Positions 18,013 through 26,825 are shown, counted from the stretch's first letter. The stretch is 64,000 nt of DNA from JANPCX01 sp966211815 (GCA_966211815.1 CBIHOD010000002.1:1-64000), one strand, 5' to 3'. Notes: a model not told the origin generated them from the sequence alone. Translations and numbers: made by a program.

Positions 18013-19362
18013 TCAACGCTGGTGCTGGCTCAGCCAGCCTTCCAGGTAGTGGATGCTGGTGCCGCCTTCCTTGAATTTGGCGTCCACCATCAGCTCGCGG
18101 TGCAAGGGGATGTTGGTGTGGATGCCTTCGACCACGGTTTCCGACAGCGCGATGGCCATGCGCGCCATCGCCTGCTCGCGGGTGTCGCCGTGGGTGATGA
18201 TCTTGCCGATCATCGAGTCGTAATTCGGCGGGACGAAATAGTTGGTGTAGATGTGGGAATCCACGCGCACACCGGGACCGCCGGGGGCGTGCCACATCGT
18301 GATGCGGCCCGGCGACGGCACGAACTTGTAGGGGTCCTCGGCGTTCACGCGGCACTCGATGGCATGGCCGCGCATTTCGATCTGGCGCTGCGTGAACGGC
18401 AGCTTCTCGCCGGCGGCCACGCGGATCTGGGTTTGCACGATGTCGATGCCGGTGACCAGTTCGGTCACCGGATGCTCCACCTGCACGCGGGTGTTCATCT
18501 CGATGAAGTAGAACTCGCCGTTCTCGTACAGGAATTCGAAGGTGCCCGCGCCGCGGTAGCCGATCTTCTTGCAAGCGGCGACGCAGCGTTCGCCGATCCG
18601 CTCGATTGTCTTGCGGGGGATGCCCGGCGCGGGCGCTTCCTCGATCACCTTCTGGTGGCGGCGCTGCATGGAGCAGTCGCGCTCGCCGAGCCAGACCGCG
18701 TTGCGGTGCTCGTCGGCCATCACCTGGATCTCGATGTGCCGAGGGTTCTCCAGGAACTTCTCCATGTAGACCGCCGGGTTGCCGAAGGCGGCGCCCGCTT
18801 CGGCGCGGGTGGTCTGCACCGCATGGATCAGGGCCGCTTCGGTGTGCACGACGCGCATGCCGCGGCCGCCGCCGCCGCCGGCGGCCTTGATGATCACCGG
18901 ATAGCCGATGGCGCGGGCCTGGCGGATGATTTCCTTCGTGTCTTCAGGCAGGGCGCCTTCGGAGCCGGGCACGCAGGGCACGCCCGACTTGATCATGGCC
19001 TGCTTGGCCGACACCTTGTCGCCCATGATGCGGATGGACTCCGGCGTGGGGCCGATGAAGGCAAAGCCGCTGCGCTCCACGCGTTCGGCGAAGTCGGCGT
19101 TTTCCGAGAGGAAACCGTAGCCGGGGTGGATGGCCTCGGCGTCCGTCACCTCGGCCGTCGCGATGATGGCCGGCATGTTGAGGTAGCTCTGGGCCGAGGG
19201 CGCCGGGCCGATGCAGACCGCTTCTTCGGCCAGCTTCACGTACTTGGCCTCGCGGTCGGCCTCCGAATAGACGACCACCGCCTTGATACCCATTTCGCGG
19301 CAGGCGCGTTGGATCCGCAGGGCGATCTCGCCGCGGTTCGCAATCAGGATTTTCTTGAACAT
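18013..19362 (-). CDS. accC: Acetyl-CoA carboxylase biotin carboxylase subunit AccC
   Basis: ATP-dependent carboxylation of the biotin on AccB, the first half-reaction of acetyl-CoA carboxylase. The 449 residues are colinear with the family: MFKKILIANRGEIALR at the start, the ATP-grasp glycine-rich loop KAAGGGGGRGMRVV, the catalytic region EMNTRVQVEHPVTE, and the C-terminal domain with GHAIECRVNAEDP. The start at 19362 (MFKK) is preferred over an in-frame ATG eight codons upstream, which would lie beside the accB stop. It follows accB by 20 bp. Confidence 0.98.
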   Translation of the reverse strand: MFKKILIANRGEIALRIQRACREMGIKAVVVYSEADREAKYVKLAEEAVCIGPAPSAQSYLNMPAIIATAEVTDAEAIHPGYGFLSENADFAERVERSGFAFIGPTPESIRIMGDKVSAKQAMIKSGVPCVPGSEGALPEDTKEIIRQARAIGYPVIIKAAGGGGGRGMRVVHTEAALIHAVQTTRAEAGAAFGNPAVYMEKFLENPRHIEIQVMADEHRNAVWLGERDCSMQRRHQKVIEEAPAPGIPRKTIERIGERCVAACKKIGYRGAGTFEFLYENGEFYFIEMNTRVQVEHPVTELVTGIDIVQTQIRVAAGEKLPFTQRQIEMRGHAIECRVNAEDPYKFVPSPGRITMWHAPGGPGVRVDSHIYTNYFVPPNYDSMIGKIITHGDTREQAMARMAIALSETVVEGIHTNIPLHRELMVDAKFKEGGTSIHYLEGWLSQHQR

Positions 19363-19382
19363 AGGCTGGGTTCTTCGCCTTG

Positions 19383-19856
19383 TCACTCGATGATGAACAA
19401 GGGCTGGCCGAACTCCACTGGCTGGCCGTTCTCGCAGACGATCTTGGTCACGGTGCCGGACTTGTCGGCCTCGATCTCGTTCATGATCTTCATCGCCTCG
19501 ATGATGCAGATCGGTTCGCCTTCTTTCACGACCGAGCCGACTTCGACGAAAGGCTTGGAGCCCGGGCTGGAAGAACGGTAGAAGGTGCCCACCATCGGCG
19601 ATTTGACGGCGTGGCCCGATTGCGCCGGGGCAGCCGGCGCGGTCGGGGCGGCTGCCGCCGCGGCGGGTGCGGCGGCGGCCACGGGCGCGGCGACCGTGGA
19701 TGCGGGCGCGACGTAGGCGGGCACGGCCGCGGCTGCCGCGGCGGCGGGGTCGGCCTTGACGATGCGGACTTTGCCGTCGGCCTCGGTGATTTCAAGCTCG
19801 GAGATGTTCGATTCCGACACCAGGTCGATCAACGTCTTGAGTTTGCGCAGGTCCAT
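19383..19856 (-). CDS. accB: Acetyl-CoA carboxylase biotin carboxyl carrier protein AccB
   Basis: Carrier subunit of acetyl-CoA carboxylase. The 157-residue protein has the N-terminal MDLRKLKTLIDLVSESNISELEI segment, an Ala/Pro-rich linker (about 40-85), and a C-terminal biotinyl domain with the biotinylation motif EAMKIMNEI (Lys near 124). The ATG at 19856 is preceded by a possible TTG; I chose the ATG as in the family. It heads the accB-accC-prmA run. In most Burkholderiales aroQ lies just upstream, but here there is only non-coding sequence. Confidence 0.97.
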   Translation of the reverse strand: MDLRKLKTLIDLVSESNISELEITEADGKVRIVKADPAAAAAAAVPAYVAPASTVAAPVAAAAPAAAAAAPTAPAAPAQSGHAVKSPMVGTFYRSSSPGSKPFVEVGSVVKEGEPICIIEAMKIMNEIEADKSGTVTKIVCENGQPVEFGQPLFIIE

Positions 19857-20203
19857 CAAAAGGTCTCCAACGAAATGCTATGAAGGTTTCTATCGTTCCA
19901 GTCCGGCGTGTCGCGCGTGGCCGGCAGCGGCGGCCTCTTCGGTGCACTGGGCGGGCGACGGCGTGGCTGGGGACCGAGGCAGACGGCGAAGCGCCGGCCG
20001 ACGATTGAAACGGTAGGGATATCAGCAGCCCGATGTCTTCTTTGTGACATTCTGTTTTGACGAAGGCGCGCAGTTTATGTCGATTTGCCGGCAAATCACA
20101 GCGGTTGACGGGAATTTAATTCCGTGGCCTGTTTGGCGCCGACGACGGCGCAAGAAGTCCGAGGCCGGTGTTTGCCGATGCACATTCATCCGCGCGGATG
20201 AAG
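19857..20203. other. Non-coding region upstream of accB, with palindromes
   Basis: A 347-bp gap between the TlpA-like gene and accB, both on the minus strand. It holds a perfect 16-bp palindrome GATTTGCCGGCAAATC (20082-20097) and an odd-centred palindrome GGAATT-T-AATTCC (20111-20123). No coding frame resembling AroQ is present. The accB promoter must lie here, but I could not find a convincing -35/-10 pair. The palindromes are candidate operators by position only. Confidence 0.5.
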
Positions 20204-20734
20204 TCAAAGGCGGGTCCAGGCTTGCAAGTCGTCCAGCGTGACGGCGCCGAGTTTCGAAGCGATCAGCACGGCGTCGGAATCCCATACCGCGCTGAAGGGC
20301 AACTGGCCCTTGGCATTGCCCAGCGCCTGGCTGAGATCCAGGCCTTCGACGCCGGCGATGCCCACCGGGAAGCTCACCGGCAGCCTTTTCAAGAAAGACT
20401 GGACAGGGGCCAACCGGTCCAGGGCAAGGCCGACGACCTGCCAACCGTGGGGTTGCTGCGCCTGGGCGAAGGCGTCGAGCATCGGCATTTCTTTCACGCA
20501 GGGCGGGCACCAGGTCGCCCAGAAATTCAGCAGCAGGCGCCGGCTTTTGAAATCCGCCAGGGCAAGGCCGCCGCCTTCGGGCCGTTCGAAGCGGGTGCGC
20601 CACCAGGGCAGGTCGGTGCCGCGGACCGGGGGTGTCTTTTCCTGCCGGCCCTGCTGCGTCCACCAGGCCAGGCCGAGCCCCGCGGCGCCGGCGGCGGCCC
20701 CGACCCCGGCTGTCAGCGCGGTCCTGCGCTTCAT
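20204..20734 (-). CDS. TlpA/ResA-like thioredoxin-fold protein
   Basis: A 176-residue extracytoplasmic thiol-disulfide protein. The N-terminus MKRRTALTAGVGAAAGAAGLGLAWW has a twin-arginine-like start and a hydrophobic core, acting as signal or anchor. The redoxin domain contains FWATWCPPCVKEMPML, with the CPPC pair near residues 75-78. The TlpA/ResA family reduces disulfides for cytochrome c assembly or redox homeostasis. Its start overlaps the end of the upstream gene by 4 bp (ATGA at 20731-20734). The partner is unknown; the DsbD-like reductase at 38809 could supply electrons, which is inference. Confidence 0.88.
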   Translation of the reverse strand: MKRRTALTAGVGAAAGAAGLGLAWWTQQGRQEKTPPVRGTDLPWWRTRFERPEGGGLALADFKSRRLLLNFWATWCPPCVKEMPMLDAFAQAQQPHGWQVVGLALDRLAPVQSFLKRLPVSFPVGIAGVEGLDLSQALGNAKGQLPFSAVWDSDAVLIASKLGAVTLDDLQAWTRL

Positions 20735-21360
20735 GGCGCGGCCTCGCCGCCGGGCGGCGGCGACATCAGCCGGCGCAGCGCCGCCAGGTCGCCCCGCTGC
20801 GTCCTGCCGCCGGCGTCCGGCTTGAGGCCGCCCCGCAGGTCGTCGTGGTCGAGGATGGTCAAGTGCACGGTCACGAGTTCGTCGCCCAGGGCCGGGCTGC
20901 GGGACGCGACGGTCAGCACATCCACCGGCTGGCCGCGCGGGCCGTCGGCGTTGCCGACGTCGTAGTCGACCCCCTTGTTGATGAGCTCGATCTCGGCCGC
21001 CTTGCTGTCGTCGCAAAAGAGCTGCAGGTGCACCGCGTTCAGCCGGGTGGCCGTGCCGCGCCAGACGGCGCCGGTGAGATGCGGTCGGAATTCGCTCAGC
21101 CGTTCCATCCAGAGCGCAGCGACCTCCCGCAGCGCGCGCAGCTCGCCGGGCTGGGTGTCGGCGCAGAACAGGGCGAGGTAGCCGCGCACCTCGTCTTCCA
21201 CCATGTCGTTGCCCGGCAGTTCATGGCCGCGCGCGTTGGCGCGACCCAGGTCGCGGGCAGCGCGGCGCTTGGCGGGGCCGTATTCCATGCCTTCTTCCAC
21301 GATCAAGCGTGCGGCGGCCGAGGCGATTTCTCGGGTCAACGGGGATGGTGCGTGCGTCAT
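20731..21360 (-). CDS. Conserved hypothetical protein
   Basis: A 209-residue soluble protein without signal or membrane segments. Segments such as AKRRAARDLGRANARGHELPGNDMVEDEVRGYLALF recall a conserved Burkholderiales family that databases sometimes name UDP-N-acetylmuramate-alanine ligase. The protein is far too short and lacks the Mur ligase ATP motif, so I do not transfer that name. It lies between mtgA and the TlpA-like gene and overlaps the latter by 4 bp. Function is not known. Confidence 0.75.
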   Translation of the reverse strand: MTHAPSPLTREIASAAARLIVEEGMEYGPAKRRAARDLGRANARGHELPGNDMVEDEVRGYLALFCADTQPGELRALREVAALWMERLSEFRPHLTGAVWRGTATRLNAVHLQLFCDDSKAAEIELINKGVDYDVGNADGPRGQPVDVLTVASRSPALGDELVTVHLTILDHDDLRGGLKPDAGGRTQRGDLAALRRLMSPPPGGEAAP

Positions 21361-21409
21361 GTCGGGCAGAAGTTCTGGGATGCGGCGCCGGCGGCAGGGA
21401 CCGTGCGCA

Positions 21410-22183
21410 TCACGGCACGTCCACCGCGCCCATGCGGGCCGCCACCGTGCCGGCGCGGCCGAGCACATAGGCCGATTGCGGACGCTTCTCGAAACGCTTG
21501 GGCGCCGGCAGCATCACCGCCAGGCGGGCCGCGGCCATCGTGGAAAGCTGTGAGGCCGGCTGGCGGAAATAGTGCCGGGCGGCGGCTTCGGCGCCGAACA
21601 CGCCTTCGCCCCATTCCACATGGTTCAGGTAGATCTCGAGGATGCGCTGCTTCGTCAGAACGGTTTCGAGCATGCCGGTGATGGCGAATTCCTGCGCCTT
21701 GCGGACCACGCTGCGCTCGCCGCTGAGGAAGAGGTTTTTGGCCAGCTGCTGGGTGATGGTGGAGCCACCGACGATCTTGGGCTGCACCCGCGCTGGCGGC
21801 GCGGCATGCGGCGACTTGGTCGCTGCCGTCCGCTTTTCGAGCTGGTCGTTGCGCTTGTCCGCCAGTTCCTGGGCCTTGAGGTTGCGTTCCCAGGCTTTCT
21901 CCAGGGCATCCCACTCAACGCCGCTGTGGTCGGAGAAATTCGCGTCCTCCGAAGCGATCACCGCGCGTTTGAGCTGCTGGGAGATGCCCGCGTAGGGCAC
22001 CCATTCCTGGCGCCAGGCGGCGACCTGCCGGTTTTCTTTGAAAAGCCGAAAGGCCTCGGAGCGCTCGAAAGTGGTCGATTGCGGGGCGACCACCGCCATC
22101 AGCGCGATCCGCAGCAGGAAATACAGCTGCAGCGACAGCACCGCAAGCAGGAAGACGCCCAAGAGCCGCAGCAGGGTTTTCAT
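21410..22183 (-). CDS. mtgA: Monofunctional peptidoglycan transglycosylase MtgA
   Basis: Inner-membrane glycosyltransferase family 51 enzyme that polymerises lipid II into glycan strands. The 257-residue protein has one N-terminal transmembrane helix, then GT51 motifs: IASEDANFSDHSGVEWDALE (catalytic Glu in SED), GGSTITQQLAKNLFLSGERS, RKAQEFAITGMLE and ILEIYLNHVEWGEGVFGAEAAARHYF. A Lys/Ala/Pro-rich insertion of about 20 residues (KRTAATKSPHAAPPARVQ) precedes the GGST motif. The ATG at 22183 has GAGAAGGTG just upstream; a GTG at 22192 is the alternative. It follows aroE by 61 bp. Confidence 0.95.
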   Translation of the reverse strand: MKTLLRLLGVFLLAVLSLQLYFLLRIALMAVVAPQSTTFERSEAFRLFKENRQVAAWRQEWVPYAGISQQLKRAVIASEDANFSDHSGVEWDALEKAWERNLKAQELADKRNDQLEKRTAATKSPHAAPPARVQPKIVGGSTITQQLAKNLFLSGERSVVRKAQEFAITGMLETVLTKQRILEIYLNHVEWGEGVFGAEAAARHYFRQPASQLSTMAAARLAVMLPAPKRFEKRPQSAYVLGRAGTVAARMGAVDVP

Positions 22184-22244
22184 CGCCGGCACCTTCTCGC
22201 GTGAAGGTTCGTGTGGTCCATCGTGGCGGGGCCTTCTCGGCGGC

Positions 22245-23111
22245 TCAAGCCGGTTTGTGCGCCAGGCGCTCGCGCAGTGCGGCCAGCACGGGCGCCGTGT
22301 CGGGCCGCACGCCGCGCCACAGCGAAAAAGCTTCGGCCGCTTGTTCGACCAGCATGCCCAGTCCGTCCCGCGGCACCGCGCCGTGGTGTTGCGCCCAGTC
22401 GGTGAAGCCTTGCGCCGCGGCGCCGTACATCATGTCCAGCGCCAGGCCGCCGGGCCGCAGAACGCCGGCGGCCACCGGCACGCCGCCGCCCTTCAGGCTG
22501 CTGCTGCTGGCGTTGATGACGACGTCGAAGGCTTCGCCGCAGTCGTCGAGGCCGCGACTGGACAAGTCGGCGCCGTGCTCGTCGGCCCAGGCCCGGTGGC
22601 TGCTCGCCAGCGCATCGGCCTTCTCGATGGACCGGTTGGCGACCACCAGCTCGCGCGGCCGCGCCGACAGCAGCGCGCCGAGCGCGCCCGCCGCGGCACC
22701 GCCTGCGCCGACCATCAGGACGCGCAAGCCGGCCAGCGCCACGCCGGCGTTCTGCTGGATGTCACGCACCAGGCCGACCCCGTCGGTGTTGTCGGCCAGC
22801 CAGCCGGCTTCGTCCCCGCCGTCGAAACGCAGGGTGTTGGCGGCCTGCGCCAGGGCGGCCCGCGGCGTGTGCCGGCTCGCCAGGGCGAAGGCCTCGAACT
22901 TGAACGGGACGGTGACGTTGCAGCCGAGCCCGGGGCCCTGGCCGTCGCTGCCCTTCGCGAAGGCGCGGACGGCGCCTGCGAAGTCGTCCAGCGGGCAGAG
23001 CAGCCGCTCGTAACGCATGCCCTCCTGGCCCGTCTGCAGCGCAAACTGACCGTGGATGAAAGGCGACTGGCTGTGCTCGACCGGATTGCCGGCGACGGCG
23101 TAGCGGCTCAT
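22245..23111 (-). CDS. aroE: Shikimate dehydrogenase AroE
   Basis: NADPH-dependent reduction of 3-dehydroshikimate to shikimate. The 288 residues show the substrate site in EHSQSPFIHG and NVTVPFKFEAF (catalytic Lys in VPFK), DNTDGVGLVRD, the nucleotide loop GAGGAAAG, NRS after the second strand, LDMMYG, and the C-terminal DGLGMLVEQAAEAF. The start overlaps the upstream TonB-like stop by 4 bp (23108-23111), so the two are coupled. It is the only shikimate-pathway gene in the window; aroQ and aroKB are missing from places where they are commonly found. Confidence 0.96.
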   Translation of the reverse strand: MSRYAVAGNPVEHSQSPFIHGQFALQTGQEGMRYERLLCPLDDFAGAVRAFAKGSDGQGPGLGCNVTVPFKFEAFALASRHTPRAALAQAANTLRFDGGDEAGWLADNTDGVGLVRDIQQNAGVALAGLRVLMVGAGGAAAGALGALLSARPRELVVANRSIEKADALASSHRAWADEHGADLSSRGLDDCGEAFDVVINASSSSLKGGGVPVAAGVLRPGGLALDMMYGAAAQGFTDWAQHHGAVPRDGLGMLVEQAAEAFSLWRGVRPDTAPVLAALRERLAHKPA

Positions 23112-24001
23112 GGCGGCGTGCCGGCGCCGCCGCCGGAGGTGAGCACGGGCGCCAGCGGGATGGCTTCCATGCCGTCTTCCCGGGTGAAGCGGAAGCGCGA
23201 CGTGACCACCAACTGGTCGGCCTGCGCGCGCATCTTGCCGGGGAACGCGCCGAAGGGCGATGCCGCCATCACGATGCCCAGCGCCTGCCGGTCGAGCACC
23301 TTGGACTTGGACGGGCGCACGATCTCGGTCTCGATGACGCGGCCGGCGGCGTCCACGGTGATGTTCATCGTCAGCTCGCCGTACAACTTCTTGCCGCCCT
23401 GGGTGGGGAAATTGCGCGTGCCGCGGTCCTCGATCTTGCGGCGCAGCTGGTCGTAGTACTGGGCGTAGAGCTCCTCGCGGGTGGCCGGGCTCACGTAGCG
23501 CTTCTTGGGGCGCGAATTCTCTTCGTTGATCCGCTTCTCGATCTCGGCGAGTTGCTCCACCAGCTTGCGGCGCTTGTCTTCCAGCGCGGTCTCCTGGGGC
23601 GAGCCCTTGTCCTGCCGGGGGTCGGGCGGCGGCAGCATCGCCATCTCGCGGCGGATCTGGGCCAGCAGTTGCTGTTGCGCCTGCTGTAGCTGTTCCACCT
23701 GGCGGCGGGCGTCTTCATCCGCGTTCCCCAAGGTCATGGCGGGCGAAGGCGGCAAGGGCGACGTGGCGCGGCCACGGTCGACGTCCCCGCCGCCGGCCAG
23801 GTTGGCCTGGGCGATCGCCTGGGCTTCGGCGGGCGCCTGGTTGGAACGCGCGTTGACCAGGATCACTTCGAGCGGCGTGTCCTGGAACACGCGGTTGAAG
23901 CCCTCGGGGTCGACGATGCGGACGAAGAGCAGGGCCGCGTGCACCGCGAGCGAAAAGCCGAGTGCGATCTGCAGGGTGGAGAACCGCTTGAGGAAAGACA
24001 T
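23108..24001 (-). CDS. TonB-like energy transducer protein
   Basis: A 297-residue inner-membrane protein with an N-terminal signal anchor (ALGFSLAVHAALLFVRI), a long Gln/Ala/Pro-rich periplasmic region with coiled-coil potential (QQLLAQIRREMAM), and a C-terminal TonB-like domain (KLYGELTMNITVDAAGRVIETEIVRPS). No exbB/exbD genes are adjacent, so the partner is uncertain. It lies between rnb and aroE, a conserved order in Comamonadaceae, and overlaps aroE by 4 bp. It could serve outer-membrane receptors or an envelope structural role. Confidence 0.85.
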   Translation of the reverse strand: MSFLKRFSTLQIALGFSLAVHAALLFVRIVDPEGFNRVFQDTPLEVILVNARSNQAPAEAQAIAQANLAGGGDVDRGRATSPLPPSPAMTLGNADEDARRQVEQLQQAQQQLLAQIRREMAMLPPPDPRQDKGSPQETALEDKRRKLVEQLAEIEKRINEENSRPKKRYVSPATREELYAQYYDQLRRKIEDRGTRNFPTQGGKKLYGELTMNITVDAAGRVIETEIVRPSKSKVLDRQALGIVMAASPFGAFPGKMRAQADQLVVTSRFRFTREDGMEAIPLAPVLTSGGGAGTPP

Positions 24002-24035
24002 CTCGCAAGTAGCCTGGATGGTTGCGTCGCCGTCG

Positions 24036-26114
24036 TCAGGCCACGGGATGGGCGGAAGAGGGCGCCTCGGCGGGCGTGTCGGGGGAAGCGGCTTCCTGGA
24101 CGTCGATCGCGAGCGTGAGCGCGCCGGCGGTGGGCGCTTCGTCGGCCTCCTCGGCCTCCGACGACACGTCGGCGGCGTCGTCGAGCGTGGTGGCCGGGTC
24201 GTCCAGCCGCGCCAGCAGCTGCGCGTGCACGTCCAGCGTCAACAGGTCGGTGCCGGTGATGCGCACGCGGACCCGCGCGTTGCGCGGCATGCCTTCGGTG
24301 CCCGCGGCGCGGAACACCAGCGGCCAGTCGTCGGCGCGCACCAGGCCCTCTTTCATCACCGCGGCGTCCAGCTCGCGGATGCCGTTCTGCTCGAGGTGCT
24401 TCAAGGTCCAGTAGCGCTCGATGCCGGACTGGAAGGCGTTGTAGGCGCCGTAGGCGGCGTCGAAGCCCGAGATGATGGCGAACAGCGCGGTGTCCTTGGG
24501 CTTGAAAGGCGCGGCCAGCGCCGCGGTGCGGCCGTGCCTGGCGCACGTGATGATCTGCCACTGGTTGACCAGGTCGACATAGCGCCGCAGCGGCGACGTG
24601 GCCCAGGTGTACTGCGCCACGCCCATGCCCATGTGGGGCGCCGGTTTGGTGCCCATGCGCACTTTGATGCCGGGCGCCAGGCTGGCTTGGCTGCGGTAGA
24701 TGCCCGGGACGCCGCACTCGCTCAGCCATCCGCCCCAGGTGCTGTTGGCCAGGATCATCGCTTCCGCGACGATGAGGTCGAGCGGCGCGCCGCGCTGCCG
24801 CGTGGTGATCAGCACGCGCTCGTCGCCCTGGGGCTCGGCGCCTTCGACGCGGGTGGCGGGGTCGAGCTGGAAGTTGTAGTCGGGCCGGTTGAAGTTCTCG
24901 GGCTTGCCGCGGACCACCTCGCGCGCCGCCTTCAAGTGCTTGGCCAGGCGGAAGGCGAAGGCGAGTTCGTCGGCGAATTCATAGCCGGCCGGCGCCTGGC
25001 CGGTGAGGGCGGCTTCGGTCACCACGCCGTCCAGCTTGTCGTGCCGCAGGTTGGCGGCGATGGGCACCTGCTCCAGGCGCGTCTCGGAGGACTTCACCTG
25101 CAGCGTAGCTTCGTCGACGGTGACGTAGAGCGAGACGGCCGGGCAGTCGCGGCCCGCCTGCAGCGTGTAGGCCTGCACCACGTCGTCGGGCAGCATCGTC
25201 AGCTTGTGGCCCGGCATGTAGACGGTGGAGAAGCGCTCGCGCGCCACCTTGTCGACCGGGCTGTCGGGCGCGATCGCCAGGCCCGGCGCCGCGATGTGCA
25301 CACCGAACACGACGGTGCCGCTTCCCAGGCCCCGGACGGACAGCGCATCGTCGATCTCGGTCGTGGCCGAATCGTCGATCGAGAAGGCCCGCACATCCGC
25401 TGTCGGCAGGGCGTCCTTGATCGCCGGCGCCTGGAGGGCGGGGAAGCCCGTGCCCTTGGGGAAATTCTCGAACAGGAAGCGCTTCCAGTGGAACTGGTAG
25501 GGCGAGGTGATGGCGCCGGCGCCGGTCAGCAGATCGAGGGGCGCCTTCTGGGAGCGCTTGGACGCCTCGACCACGGCCTTGTACTCGGGCGCGTTCTTGT
25601 CGGGCTTGAAAAGGATCTTGTAGAGCTGCTCGCGCACCGGCGACGGGCATTGGCCCGAGGCCAGCTCGGTCGCCCAGGCTTCGATCTGTGCTGCCTGCTG
25701 CTTCTTGCGTTCGATGCCGAGCAGCGCGGCTTTGACGATCTCCTCGGGCGCCTTCTTGAACTGGCCTTTGCCCAAGCGGCGGAAATAGTGCGGCGCCTCG
25801 AAAAGGCGGAACAGCGCGGCGGCCTGGTGCGCCTGGTCGGCTTGCGCGTTGAAGTAGTCGCGCGCCAATTCGGCGAAGCCGAATTCGGCATCCGAGGCGA
25901 ACTCCCAGGCGAGGTCGAGGTCGATGCTGGCGGCGATGCGCTGCGCCGAAGCGATCAGTTCGGCGGGCTGGGGTTTGTCGAACTTGAGCATCACATGGCT
26001 GCTCTTAACCTTCACCCGCTTGCCCGAGTCGAGTTCGATCTGCATCGACGCGTCGGCTTCGGACATCACTCGGCCGGCGTGGAATTTTCCGGATTCTTCA
26101 AAAAGGGCGTACAT
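24036..26114 (-). CDS. RNase II-family exoribonuclease (RNB domain)
   Basis: A 692-residue 3'-5' exoribonuclease of the RNase II/R superfamily. The RNB catalytic core carries FSIDDSATTEIDDALSVRG (metal-binding Asp cluster near 245-260), and downstream YRSQASLAPGIKVRM and YTWATSPLRRYVDLVNQWQI contain the conserved SPLRRYxDL element. A clear C-terminal S1 domain is not obvious. The start ATG at 26114 gives MYALFEESGKFHAGRVMSEAD, a cold-shock-like N-terminal module. It lies 55 bp downstream of lptM and before the TonB-like gene. Confidence 0.92.
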   Translation of the reverse strand: MYALFEESGKFHAGRVMSEADASMQIELDSGKRVKVKSSHVMLKFDKPQPAELIASAQRIAASIDLDLAWEFASDAEFGFAELARDYFNAQADQAHQAAALFRLFEAPHYFRRLGKGQFKKAPEEIVKAALLGIERKKQQAAQIEAWATELASGQCPSPVREQLYKILFKPDKNAPEYKAVVEASKRSQKAPLDLLTGAGAITSPYQFHWKRFLFENFPKGTGFPALQAPAIKDALPTADVRAFSIDDSATTEIDDALSVRGLGSGTVVFGVHIAAPGLAIAPDSPVDKVARERFSTVYMPGHKLTMLPDDVVQAYTLQAGRDCPAVSLYVTVDEATLQVKSSETRLEQVPIAANLRHDKLDGVVTEAALTGQAPAGYEFADELAFAFRLAKHLKAAREVVRGKPENFNRPDYNFQLDPATRVEGAEPQGDERVLITTRQRGAPLDLIVAEAMILANSTWGGWLSECGVPGIYRSQASLAPGIKVRMGTKPAPHMGMGVAQYTWATSPLRRYVDLVNQWQIITCARHGRTAALAAPFKPKDTALFAIISGFDAAYGAYNAFQSGIERYWTLKHLEQNGIRELDAAVMKEGLVRADDWPLVFRAAGTEGMPRNARVRVRITGTDLLTLDVHAQLLARLDDPATTLDDAADVSSEAEEADEAPTAGALTLAIDVQEAASPDTPAEAPSSAHPVA

Positions 26115-26169
26115 GGTGGGGATTGTCGCCGACTCGGAACGGCCGGCCGCGCGGCCCGTGGGCGGGCAA

Positions 26170-26382
26170 TCAGCGCGCGGAAGATGCCGCGCCCGGGGCC
26201 AACGGGGCGGAAGCGGCCGATGGAGCGACCGGAGCCGCCGACGGCAGCACCAGGGGGCCTTTCTGGCCGCAAGCCGCAAGGAGCGCGGCGGCTGCCAGAC
26301 CGGCCGCGACGCGGATCAAGTGCCGCACCACGGGCAACGGGGTCTTGGCGTGGGTCGTTAAACTGGGATGAATTTGGTCCAT
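26170..26382 (-). CDS. lptM: LptM-like small lipoprotein
   Basis: A 70-residue lipoprotein. The lipobox is LLAACGQKGPL with the lipidated Cys near position 38, and GQKGPL is the hallmark of LptM (YifL), which assists oxidative maturation of the LptDE translocon. The rest is an Ala/Pro/Ser tail. The start is uncertain: ATG 26382 gives a long signal peptide, and GTG codons at 26331 or 26328 would give a more typical 20-residue one. It is divergent from cyaY with only 13 bp between the two ATGs. In many betaproteobacteria lysA follows lptM; here an RNase II gene does. Confidence 0.85.
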   Translation of the reverse strand: MDQIHPSLTTHAKTPLPVVRHLIRVAAGLAAAALLAACGQKGPLVLPSAAPVAPSAASAPLAPGAASSAR

Positions 26383-26395
26383 CCGCGGAATTTTA

Positions 26396-26755
26396 ATGAC
26401 TGCCCCTGACACCACTCCCCTGTCCGACGCCCAGTACGACGCCTTGACGGCGAAGGCCCTGGCCAGCATCGAAGCGACCGTCGACGGCTGGCTTCAAGAG
26501 GATGTCGTGGACATCGACAGCCACCGCACCGGCGGCATGCTGGAGTTGATCTTCCCCAATGGCAGCAAGATCGTGGTCAATACACAGCCACCGCTGCACG
26601 AGCTGTGGCTGGCCGCCAAATCCGGCGGTTTCCACTACCGTTACGAGCAGGGCGCCTGGCGGGACACCCGCGATGGGCGGGATTTTTTCGAAGTCCTGTC
26701 CGGTTGCGCTTCCGAGCAAGCCGGCAAGACACTAAATTTCACCGGCGCGGCTTGA
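26396..26755 (+). CDS. cyaY: Iron-sulfur assembly protein CyaY (frataxin)
   Basis: Bacterial frataxin, an iron-binding regulator of the IscS-IscU system. The 119-residue protein has the N-terminal acidic helix (SDAQYDALTAKALASIEATVDGW), VDIDSHRTGGMLELIFPNGSKIVVN and QPPLHELWLAAKSGGFHY, all typical. The length is normal. It is divergent from lptM and convergent with the PBP1A gene. Confidence 0.97.
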   Translation: MTAPDTTPLSDAQYDALTAKALASIEATVDGWLQEDVVDIDSHRTGGMLELIFPNGSKIVVNTQPPLHELWLAAKSGGFHYRYEQGAWRDTRDGRDFFEVLSGCASEQAGKTLNFTGAA

Positions 26756-26759
26756 TCGA

Positions 26760-26779
26760 CGGGGCTGGAAACGGCCCCG
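26760..26779. terminator. GC hairpin between cyaY and mrcA
   Basis: CGGGGC (26760-26765) and GCCCCG (26774-26779) form a short hairpin five bases after the cyaY stop, between convergent genes. No T tract follows, so intrinsic termination is uncertain. Confidence 0.35.
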
Positions 26780-26825
26780 CTTCCCAGATTCCGTGTCGAA
26801 AGGTCTCCTCGCGACCGGGTGACGC

